64,000 nt of DNA, from contig JAJEFO010000019.1 in NCBI GenBank assembly GCA_022820365.1, positions 1-64,000 on the forward strand, written 5' to 3'. Within the stretch, counting starts at the first letter, position 1. Every line of letters begins with the position of its first letter. The translations under genes and the position numbers were made by a program. Below are positions 38,156 through 45,279 of the stretch, piece after piece. The notes under the pieces were generated by a model that worked only from the letters and a program-made list of their open reading frames with translations, was not told where the DNA came from and ran no database searches. This DNA comes from Silicimonas sp. Its GTDB lineage: Bacteria > Pseudomonadota > Alphaproteobacteria > Rhodobacterales > Rhodobacteraceae.

Positions 38156-39976
38156 ATGGACATGACTTCGAAGCCTTCGACTGCGCCGAATTCGGCCGTG
38201 ACCGTTACCCTCGGCGACCTGCCGGAATGGGATTTGTCGGATCTGTATTCCGGGCCGGATGCGCCCGAATTCGCCAGCGACATGGAACGCCTGGAAACGA
38301 GCTGCGCCGAATTCGCTGCCGCTTACGAAGGCAAACTCAGGGACCTTGATGCAGCGGCAATGCGCAACTGCATCCTGAGCTACGAGGAAATCGATCTGAC
38401 AGCTGATCGGATCATGTCCTTCGCCGGGTTGAGATACTACCAAAACACCACCGACGCTGACCGCGCAAAGTTCCTGTCGGACGCGCAGGACAGGATCACG
38501 GCTGCCACGACTTCGCTCGTCTTTTTCACGCTTGAAATCAACCGCATCGACGACAATGTCCTCGAGGGCTGGTTTGCCGGGGACGGGGAACTAGCTCGCT
38601 ACAAGCCCGTCTTCGACCGGATGCGTGCCATGCGCCCGTACCAGCTCTCTGACGAGCTGGAGAAGTTCCTGCACGACCAGTCGACGGTGGGCGCGACCGC
38701 TTGGAACAGGCTCTTTGACGAAACCGTCGCGGGGCTGTCGTTCAACGTGAACGGCGAGGAAAAGAACCTTGAATCGACCTTGAACCATCTGACGGACAAG
38801 GACCGCGATCTTCGCGAAGCTGCGGCGCGGGAACTCGCGAGGGTCTTCGACGCAAACGTCAAGCTCTTTGCCAGGGTGCACAACACGCTCGCCAAGGAAA
38901 AGGAGATCGAGGATCGCTGGCGCAAGATGCCAACGCCGCAGACGGGCCGGCACCTGTCCAACGACGTAGAGCCGGCAGTCGTCAATGCGCTGCGGGACGC
39001 CGTCGTGGCAGCATATCCGAAACTCAGCCATCGGTACTACAGGCTCAAGTCACGCTGGATGGGGCTCGAGGCACTAGAAGTCTGGGACCGGAACGCGCCA
39101 CTGCCCATGGAATCGGACCGAACTGTCACTTGGGAGGAGGCGCGTGACACGGTACTGGCGGCCTACGGCGATTTTGATCCAGAGATGGCCAGGCTCGCGG
39201 AGCCGTTCTTCAGGAACGGCTGGATTGACGCGCCCGTCACGCCGGGAAAGGCACCCGGCGCCTTCGCCCATCCAACGGTAGTCGACGTGCACCCCTACGT
39301 GATGCTGAACTACCTGGGAAAGCCGCGCGACGTAATGACTCTGGCCCATGAACTGGGACACGGAGTGCACCAGCGCCTGGCGGCGGGGCAGGGACAGCTG
39401 CTGTCCTCGACTCCGCTGACCCTTGCGGAGACGGCGAGCGTATTCGGCGAGATGCTGACATTCCGGCGGCTCCTTTCCGAGGCGCCTTCGCCCGACGAAA
39501 GGAAAGTGCTGCTGGCGGGCAAGGTCGAGGACATGATCAACACGGTTGTCCGGCAGATCGCGTTCTACGACTTCGAGTGCAGGCTGCACGACGCGCGCCG
39601 CGGGGGTGAACTAACGCCCGCCGATCTTGGCGAGCTTTGGATGGGCGTTCAGCATGAGAGCCTTGGGCCTGCATTCACTTTCATGGAGGGTTTCGAGACC
39701 TTCTGGGCCTATATCCCCCATTTCGTGCATGCGCCCTTCTACGTTTATGCCTACGCGTTCGGCGACGGATTGGTGAACGCTCTCTATGCGGTCCATGAGG
39801 AGGGCGATCCGGCGTTTCAGGAAAAGTATTTCGAGATGTTGAAGGCAGGAGGTTCAAGGCACCACAGGGAACTTCTTGCGCCCTTCGGCCTTGATGCCGG
39901 AGATCCGGCATTCTGGGACAAGGGTCTCGACATGATCTCCGGCTTCATCGACGACCTGGAGGCGATGGAAGCCTGA
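38156..39976 (+). CDS. pepF: M3-family oligoendopeptidase (PepF-like)
   Basis: A 606-aa zinc peptidase. The HExxH motif is in MTLAHELGHGVHQRLAAGQ at about residues 398-402, with the second-helix Glu in LAETASVFGEMLTFRRLL and the C-terminal GGSRHHRELLAPFGLD. It cleaves short peptides in the cytoplasm. The start at 38156 follows GAAAGGA; an upstream in-frame ATG at 38072 gives a Cys-rich, unlikely leader. The gene converges with znuB. Confidence 0.93.
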   Translation: MDMTSKPSTAPNSAVTVTLGDLPEWDLSDLYSGPDAPEFASDMERLETSCAEFAAAYEGKLRDLDAAAMRNCILSYEEIDLTADRIMSFAGLRYYQNTTDADRAKFLSDAQDRITAATTSLVFFTLEINRIDDNVLEGWFAGDGELARYKPVFDRMRAMRPYQLSDELEKFLHDQSTVGATAWNRLFDETVAGLSFNVNGEEKNLESTLNHLTDKDRDLREAAARELARVFDANVKLFARVHNTLAKEKEIEDRWRKMPTPQTGRHLSNDVEPAVVNALRDAVVAAYPKLSHRYYRLKSRWMGLEALEVWDRNAPLPMESDRTVTWEEARDTVLAAYGDFDPEMARLAEPFFRNGWIDAPVTPGKAPGAFAHPTVVDVHPYVMLNYLGKPRDVMTLAHELGHGVHQRLAAGQGQLLSSTPLTLAETASVFGEMLTFRRLLSEAPSPDERKVLLAGKVEDMINTVVRQIAFYDFECRLHDARRGGELTPADLGELWMGVQHESLGPAFTFMEGFETFWAYIPHFVHAPFYVYAYAFGDGLVNALYAVHEEGDPAFQEKYFEMLKAGGSRHHRELLAPFGLDAGDPAFWDKGLDMISGFIDDLEAMEA

Positions 39977-40086
39977 CGCTGCTCGAAAGCGATTTCGACC
40001 AAGCTGGATCGCCATGCCCGCCCGTCACGAACGCCCAATCGAGTGGACTTGGTTGCCCGGTCCGAGAGGCCAAGGCTGACGTGCGT

Positions 40087-40884
40087 CTACGTGCCGCGGT
40101 GGTTGCGCCAGCTTACAAGGCCGAGGGCGGCAAACAGCAGTGCGGCGACACAGACGATTGAAGGGCCTGCCGGTGCGTCAAAGACGTAGGCCGCGCGCAG
40201 GCCGGCCGCCGCGGAGGCTCCTCCGATAGCGGCCGCGATCATCGCCATGGCTTCGGGCGTCCGGGCGAGGTTGCGGGCAGCGGCGGCGGGAATGATGAGC
40301 ATCGCCGCGATCAGCAACACGCCCACAACCTTGATCGCGACGGCCACGGTGACTGCCATGCAAAGGGTCAGGATCACTTGCTCTCGCCTTGGATCAAGCC
40401 CACCGGCGTATGCAAGTTCCTCGTTCAGGGTGGCGGTCAGCAGCGCCGACCAGCGCGAGGCGATCAGGGCGACCACGAGCGCGGCCCCGCCCCAAATCAC
40501 CAAGAGGTCAGCCCGCGACACGGCCAGGATGTCGCCGAACAAGTAGGCCATAAGGTCGATGCGGATGCCAGACAGAAATGAGACCGCAACCAGCCCGAAG
40601 GCGAGCGCGGAATGGGCCAGCACACCGAGGACCGTGTCCATAGCATAGCCGCGCCAAGTCAGCAAATTCACGGACACAGCCATGGCGAGCGCCACCATTA
40701 CCGTTCCTACGGCGATGGAAATCTGCATCGCCAGGGACAGCGCGACGCCGAGCATCGCCGCATGGGCCGTGGCATCCCCGAAATACGCCATCCGCCGCCA
40801 GACCACGAAGCAGCCAAGCGGGGCCGCGGCGAAGGCCACCCCGACGCCAGCGAGCGTCGCCCGTGTCATGAAATCATCGAGCAT
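40087..40884 (-). CDS. znuB: Zinc ABC transporter permease ZnuB
   Basis: A 265-aa membrane protein of the ABC-3 family with about eight membrane segments. It has the motif RRMAYFGDATAHAAMLGVAL near residue 29 and the VKVVGVLLIAAMLIIPAAAA-like stretch (IKVVGVLLIAAMLIIPAAAA) near 190. It forms the inner-membrane pore for high-affinity zinc import. Its ATG shares one base with the znuC stop (TAATG), so the two are translationally coupled. Confidence 0.94.
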   Translation of the reverse strand: MLDDFMTRATLAGVGVAFAAAPLGCFVVWRRMAYFGDATAHAAMLGVALSLAMQISIAVGTVMVALAMAVSVNLLTWRGYAMDTVLGVLAHSALAFGLVAVSFLSGIRIDLMAYLFGDILAVSRADLLVIWGGAALVVALIASRWSALLTATLNEELAYAGGLDPRREQVILTLCMAVTVAVAIKVVGVLLIAAMLIIPAAAARNLARTPEAMAMIAAAIGGASAAAGLRAAYVFDAPAGPSIVCVAALLFAALGLVSWRNHRGT

Positions 40885-41615
40885 TATTCTGCCGCCTCGT
40901 TTCCATGCATGTGATCGTGATCGTGGTCGTGCCGATAGAGCGCCAGTGCGCCTCCGGTGCCGGATCCGAACAGTGCCCGGTACTCGGGAGCGGAGGCAAC
41001 TACGGCCGGCGTACCCTCGCAACAGACGTGGCCGTTGAGGCAAACAACCCGATCTGACGCGCTCATGACGACGTGCAACTCGTGGCTGATCATCAACACG
41101 GCGCAGCCGGTCTCGGCGCGAACTGTTTCGATCTGTCGGTAGAAGGCGGCGGAGCCGGGCTGGTCCAGACCTTGGGTCGCTTCATCCAAAAGCAGGATCT
41201 CGGGCCGATTGATCAAGGCTCGCGCCAGAAGAACGCGCTGAAACTGGCCGACTGATAGTTGTGACATCTGCCGTTTCAACAGATCCGGGACGCCGGCCGC
41301 ATCCAGCGCCGTCGCGCAGTCTTGCCGACGCACACGTCCGGCAAGGCGCATGAAGCGCTCCACGGTGATTGGAAGTGTCGGGTCGACGTGCAGGCGCTGA
41401 GGGACATAGCCGATCCTGATGCCGGGCTTGATCTTGATCTGTCCCGCTGCGGGTTCGGTCGCGCCAATTATGGCCCGGAAGAGACTTGTCTTGCCTGATC
41501 CGTTCGGGCCGACAATGGTGACGATCTCGCCAGGCTCCACAGACAGGCCGACGTGGCGCAGCACGGTTTTGGCACCATAACGAACGCTTAGGTCTTCGAT
41601 GCTGATCAAGGTCAT
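40884..41615 (-). CDS. znuC: Zinc ABC transporter ATP-binding protein ZnuC
   Basis: A 243-aa ATPase with Walker A GPNGSGKTSLF near 36, the signature LSVGQFQRVLLARALI, and Walker B ILLLDEATQGLD. The C-terminus carries a His/Asp cluster (YRHDHDHDHMHGNEA), a common addition in zinc systems. It overlaps the zur stop by four bases (ATGA) and znuB by one, giving a zur-znuC-znuB unit. Confidence 0.95.
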   Translation of the reverse strand: MTLISIEDLSVRYGAKTVLRHVGLSVEPGEIVTIVGPNGSGKTSLFRAIIGATEPAAGQIKIKPGIRIGYVPQRLHVDPTLPITVERFMRLAGRVRRQDCATALDAAGVPDLLKRQMSQLSVGQFQRVLLARALINRPEILLLDEATQGLDQPGSAAFYRQIETVRAETGCAVLMISHELHVVMSASDRVVCLNGHVCCEGTPAVVASAPEYRALFGSGTGGALALYRHDHDHDHMHGNEAAE

Positions 41616-42130
41616 GACGCGGCTTGGTCCGCGCAGTCCGGACAGACTCCTTCTGCCTCGACAACGGTCCTCTCAATTCGAAAACCGGCCTCGCGCGCCA
41701 CAGCGCCAAGCGCACCTTTTGCGGGCGCTGAATGCGTCTCGGCCACGGAATCGCAAATCCGGCAGATCATGAATGCGGGCGAATGGGCCTCATCAGGATG
41801 CACGCAAGCGACAAAGGCGTTCAGGCGCTCGATCTTGTGCACGAATCCATGCTCGGCCAGGAAATCAAGGGCGCGATAGGCGACCGGCGGCTGGGATCCA
41901 AATCCCGCCTCACGCAGCATGTCCAGGATGGCATAGGCGCCAAGCGCCCGGTGTTCCTGAAGCAGCAGTTCCAGCACCTTTCGTCGCACTGGCGTCAGTC
42001 GAAGGCCTTCCTTTGCGCAGCGCGCCTCGGTGGCGGCCAGCACCTGGGCGACGCAGACTTCGTGGTCATGCTTCTGAAATCCCAATGGGGCCGGTCTCTC
42101 GACCGGCGCGTGTCGCGTGTTTCTTGTCAT
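41612..42130 (-). CDS. zur: Fur-family zinc uptake regulator Zur
   Basis: A 172-aa regulator with the Fur-type winged helix (RLTPVRRKVLELLLQEHRAL, VAYRALDFLAEHGFVHKIER) and metal-binding elements HPDEAHSPAFMICRICDSVAE and a closing CPDC. In zinc sufficiency it should repress znuA and its own operon. No Shine-Dalgarno precedes ATG 42130, and one predicted operator overlaps that start, so the transcript may be leaderless or very short in leader. Confidence 0.93.
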   Translation of the reverse strand: MTRNTRHAPVERPAPLGFQKHDHEVCVAQVLAATEARCAKEGLRLTPVRRKVLELLLQEHRALGAYAILDMLREAGFGSQPPVAYRALDFLAEHGFVHKIERLNAFVACVHPDEAHSPAFMICRICDSVAETHSAPAKGALGAVAREAGFRIERTVVEAEGVCPDCADQAAS

Positions 42131-42146
42131 GTTATTTCATATCATG
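42129..42146. promoter_or_regulatory. Predicted Zur operator 1
   Basis: The 18 bases ATGTTATTTCATATCATG, with the preceding C, form an imperfect dyad (CATG-TAT...ATA-CATG, 14 of 19 positions symmetric). A second copy at 42160-42177 matches 14 of 18 positions. The site overlaps the zur start codon within the 56-bp zur/znuA divergent interval. Binding by Zur is inferred from position only. Confidence 0.6.
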
Positions 42147-42159
42147 TATGCCACCTAAA

Positions 42160-42177
42160 ATGTTACTTTATCACATG
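42160..42177. promoter_or_regulatory. Predicted Zur operator 2
   Basis: ATGTTACTTTATCACATG, a direct repeat of the site at 42129-42146 (14 of 18 identical, 31 bp offset, about three helical turns), with ATGT...ACAT ends. It runs into the znuA ribosome binding site, so an occupied site would block znuA transcription or translation. Confidence 0.55.
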
Positions 42178-42186
42178 GAGGATCCT

Positions 42187-43281
42187 GTGTCCAGAAAGCT
42201 CGTTCCCCTCTCGTTCGCCGCTGCGATGGCGGGCGGCGGCGCCGTGGCGGATGTTCCAAGCGTTGCGGTTGACATCGCTCCTGTGCATTCGCTCGTGGCA
42301 CGCGTGATGAAGGGCGTCGGCTCGCCGAACCTGATCGTGCAGCCGGGTGCCTCTCCTCATGAATACAACCTGCGTCCTTCCGAGGCGGCTGCGCTTCAAG
42401 ATGCCGATCTTGTGTTTTGGATGGGTGATGACCTGACACCCTGGATGGCCGACGCGCTGACGAACCTGGCTGGCAATGCGTCGATCACGACGCTATTGGA
42501 GACGGAGGTCACCATCCTGCTCGAATTCCGGGAAGGGGCCTTGTTCGAGGATCACGCTCACGGGGATGAAGAGGCTGAGCATGACGAACATGCCCACGAT
42601 GAGCATGACGAGCACGACGAACATGCCCATGATGAGCATGATGAACATGAGGAACATGCCCACGAAGAGGAAGGGCATGACGACGATCACGAAGAGCACG
42701 CACACGAGGACGAGCACGAGGGCGACCATGAAGAAATGGCCCATGATGATCACGGTCACGCCCACGGCGACCACGATCCGCATGCTTGGCTCTCGCCAGA
42801 AAACGCCAGAGCGTGGTTGAACCTGATCGCCGCGCAGCTTTCGGCGGCAGACACCGAAAATGCGGGCGCTTACTTTGCCAACGCCGCGGCTGGGCGGGCC
42901 GAGTTGGCAGCCCTGTCTGCGGAGGTGAGCGAGACCCTCGATGCGGTTCGTGGCAGCAATTTCATCGTCTTCCACGACGCTTATCAGTATTTCGAGGTCG
43001 CGTTCGACTTCCCTGCCTCGGGCGCGATCTCGCTTGGCGACGCGTCTGATCCTAGCCCGGCTCGGATTGCCGAGATCCAGGGTAGGATTCGGGAGGAAGG
43101 CATCGATTGTGTCCTCGCTGAGCCGCAATTTGACCCGGGTCTCGTCGCCACCGTTCTCGATGGTACCGAAGCGAATACCGGCGTGATCGACCCGCTGGGA
43201 GCCGGCCTCGAACCGGGTCCAACCCTCTACCCGCGGGTGATCCGCAACATGGCCGCAACGCTGGCCGAGTGCTTGCAATAG
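42187..43281 (+). CDS. znuA: Zinc ABC transporter substrate-binding protein ZnuA
   Basis: A 364-aa periplasmic zinc-binding protein with a signal peptide (MSRKLVPLSFAAAMAGGGAV), HSLVARVMKGVGSPNLIVQP with the first metal His, and FIVFHDAYQYFEVAF for a later ligand. A very long acidic His/Asp/Glu loop occupies about residues 120-200, far larger than usual. GTG 42187 is preferred as the start because GGAGG lies five bases upstream; the ATG at 42175 has none. It is divergent from zur-znuCB. Confidence 0.94.
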   Translation: MSRKLVPLSFAAAMAGGGAVADVPSVAVDIAPVHSLVARVMKGVGSPNLIVQPGASPHEYNLRPSEAAALQDADLVFWMGDDLTPWMADALTNLAGNASITTLLETEVTILLEFREGALFEDHAHGDEEAEHDEHAHDEHDEHDEHAHDEHDEHEEHAHEEEGHDDDHEEHAHEDEHEGDHEEMAHDDHGHAHGDHDPHAWLSPENARAWLNLIAAQLSAADTENAGAYFANAAAGRAELAALSAEVSETLDAVRGSNFIVFHDAYQYFEVAFDFPASGAISLGDASDPSPARIAEIQGRIREEGIDCVLAEPQFDPGLVATVLDGTEANTGVIDPLGAGLEPGPTLYPRVIRNMAATLAECLQ

Positions 43282-43289
43282 CAGGACAT

Positions 43290-43321
43290 GGATCGGCCGA
43301 TGTCTCGACATCGGCCGATCC
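43290..43321 (+). terminator. Strong stem-loop after znuA
   Basis: GGATCGGCCGATGT (43290-43303) pairs perfectly with ACATCGGCCGATCC (43308-43321) around a CTCG tetraloop, nine bases after the znuA stop. A 14-bp GC-rich stem in this place is most simply a transcription terminator or 3' stabiliser. No U-run follows, so it may be Rho-assisted. Confidence 0.7.
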
Positions 43322-43716
43322 TCCCCACCAATCTTCTGTCCGCCGGCAACGTCCGGTCTAGGGTGGTCTGGCGGACCGGACGGGGCCTGCGCCTGCGCAC
43401 GGCCAGCGCCGAGATGCCGACCTTTTGCGCCTGGCCTTCGCCTGCGCGATGGGACAGCCGGGCAAGGCCGAGGGCCTGCGTTGACACACCGCGAACCTGA
43501 AGCCTGCGGAGCCGACCTTCGGATCGTCGCCTCAGGCCGCTCACAGCGAGTTGCTGCCGCCATCGGTGCCCAATTTGGATCCGGACTGGGCCGACCAAGG
43601 GATCGCGGCTTGCTCCGCTGTCCCGGTCGTGGCCTGACCCGTTCGGATCGGCAAGATACGGCACCGTATGCACAAAGATGAGTGATCCAATTTCATCATT
43701 TCTGGCGATTTATTGA
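43322..43716. other. Gap between znuA and the methyltransferase gene
   Basis: About 395 bases with open frames on both strands but no motif or ribosome binding site. Arg/Pro-rich translations suggest non-coding GC-rich DNA or very old remnants. The AT-richer right end is the promoter region of the methyltransferase gene. Confidence 0.45.
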
Positions 43717-43727
43717 ATTGGGCCAAT
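43717..43727. promoter_or_regulatory. Operator-like inverted repeat upstream of the MttB-family gene
   Basis: ATTGG-G-CCAAT lies 44 bases before the start of the methyltransferase gene. The same arms with a three-base spacer occur at 57381-57395 (upstream of proX and the GlxA-type regulator) and at 58437-58451 (upstream of the Rieske gene). CCAATTTCA also occurs nearby at 43687. It may bind the GlxA/GbdR-type regulator. Confidence 0.4.
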
Positions 43728-43770
43728 GTTTGGAACTGCTTAAGTTGCATCAGCCAAACGAGAGGACGCC

Positions 43771-45276
43771 ATGCCGCGAATCAGACGGAAGAGAGGTGCC
43801 AGAGTCGAGATGCCTGCTGGGGCGCGACCACCGTTGGGCGGGCGGTTCATGCCGCTGACGGATGCAGATTGCGATCAAGTCATCGAGACCTCCTTTGCCA
43901 TCCTCGACCGGATCGGCCTTGCAGACGCACCGCCGGAGATCCGGCGTCTGGCGCTGGAGAATGGCGCCGCAGAACGCGCCGATGGCCGCCTGACCTTTTC
44001 GCGGGCACTGGTCAATGAGATGATCGCCCGCGCCTCCAAGCGTGTGGAACTGCCCGGTTTCGACCCAGCGCGCGGCATCGAGGTCGGCGGCGGCCGCGTG
44101 CATGTCGGCACCGGCGGCGCGGCGGTGCAGGTGCTGGACGGCGCGACGGGTCAGTTCCGAGACAGCACGCTCTCGGACCTCTACGGCCTGATGCGCATCG
44201 TCGATGCCTGTGAAAACATCCATTACTCGCTTCGCCCTGTGGTGGCGCGCGACATGGTCGACCACCGCACCCTCGACATCAATACCGCCTTCGCGGCGCT
44301 GAAGGCCACGTCTAAGCCGATCGGGACCAGCTTCTTCAAGCCTGGCAACGTGGCCCCGGTTGTCGAAATGCTGGACGCAGCGCTCGGGGCAACCTCCTAT
44401 GCCGCGCAACCCTACTGCTTCGCCTCGATCTGCCATGTAGTGCCGCCACTGACCTTGGCCGAGGAGGCATGCGGCGTTATGCAAGAATGTGTCCGCCTTG
44501 GCATGCCGCTGCAGATCTGCTCGGCAGCACAGGCTGGCGCCACCAGCCCGGCGGCGCTGGCAGGTGCGCTGGCTCAGGGGTTGGCGGAATCGCTGGTCGG
44601 GCTGGCGCTTGTCAACATGATGCGGCCGGGCTTTCCCTGCATTCTGGCCTTCATGCCCTTCATCTCGGACTTGCGCACCGGCGCCATGACCGGTGGCTCA
44701 GGCGAGGCCGCCGTCGCCAATGCCGCCGCCGCGCAACTACTCTTGAAAATGGGCCTGCCTTCGACCGTCTCGGCCGGAATGACCGACGCCAAGACCGCCG
44801 ATGCGCAGTCGGGCTACGAAAAGGGATACACCATCGCGCTGGCCGCCCAGGCCGGGGCGGACATGATCAACCTTAGCGTCGGTATGCTGGGCTCGATCAT
44901 GGCAGCCAGCAAGGAGGCACTGGTGATTGACAACGACATGTGCGGCGCCATCCTGCGGTCCGTCCGCGGCATTGACATGCCCGCGGGCGGCATCGACCTC
45001 GACATGATCGAAGCGGTTGTGACCGGAGATGGCCACTACCTCGGCACCCAGCAAACGCTGGAGCTGATGACCACAGAATACGTTTATCCCAAGCTCGGCG
45101 ACCGCCAAAGCGTCAGTGATTGGCTGCAAAGTGGCGCCAACACCGTTTGGGACAAGGCCCGCACCCGCGTCGCCGAGATTGAGGCGATGCCCGGGCCGTC
45201 GCATCTGCCAGCCGATATCGAGGCCGCGATTCGCGCGCGCCTGCCCATCCATCTGCCTGAACCCGTGGAAGCCTGA
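43771..45276 (+). CDS. Trimethylamine methyltransferase (MttB) family protein, non-pyrrolysine
   Basis: A 501-aa protein with family landmarks LTDADCDQVIETSFAILDRI, HYSLRPVVARDMVDHRTLDI and GGSGEAAVANAAAAQLLLKM. The frame has no in-frame TAG, so it belongs to the non-pyrrolysine branch, whose characterised members demethylate quaternary amines such as glycine betaine onto a corrinoid protein. No corrinoid-protein gene is visible here, so the acceptor is unclear. It is followed after three bases by a GcvT/FAD dehydrogenase gene. Confidence 0.88.
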   Translation: MPRIRRKRGARVEMPAGARPPLGGRFMPLTDADCDQVIETSFAILDRIGLADAPPEIRRLALENGAAERADGRLTFSRALVNEMIARASKRVELPGFDPARGIEVGGGRVHVGTGGAAVQVLDGATGQFRDSTLSDLYGLMRIVDACENIHYSLRPVVARDMVDHRTLDINTAFAALKATSKPIGTSFFKPGNVAPVVEMLDAALGATSYAAQPYCFASICHVVPPLTLAEEACGVMQECVRLGMPLQICSAAQAGATSPAALAGALAQGLAESLVGLALVNMMRPGFPCILAFMPFISDLRTGAMTGGSGEAAVANAAAAQLLLKMGLPSTVSAGMTDAKTADAQSGYEKGYTIALAAQAGADMINLSVGMLGSIMAASKEALVIDNDMCGAILRSVRGIDMPAGGIDLDMIEAVVTGDGHYLGTQQTLELMTTEYVYPKLGDRQSVSDWLQSGANTVWDKARTRVAEIEAMPGPSHLPADIEAAIRARLPIHLPEPVEA

Positions 45277-45279
45277 GCC

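Noticed and set aside
42540..42785. CRISPR-like or tandem-repeat array
   Set aside because: The repeats are in-frame codons of the ZnuA His-rich loop with no spacers.
42493..43563. 356-aa minus-strand frame with a very hydrophobic segment, like a membrane protein
   Set aside because: It is the antisense of the His/Asp/Glu-rich ZnuA loop: codons for His, Asp and Glu read as Val, Met, Leu and Ile on the other strand. No start signal or family motif.
43771..45276. Pyrrolysine-dependent trimethylamine methyltransferase
   Set aside because: No in-frame TAG is present in the gene and no pyl genes are in the window, so the non-pyrrolysine branch is the right call.
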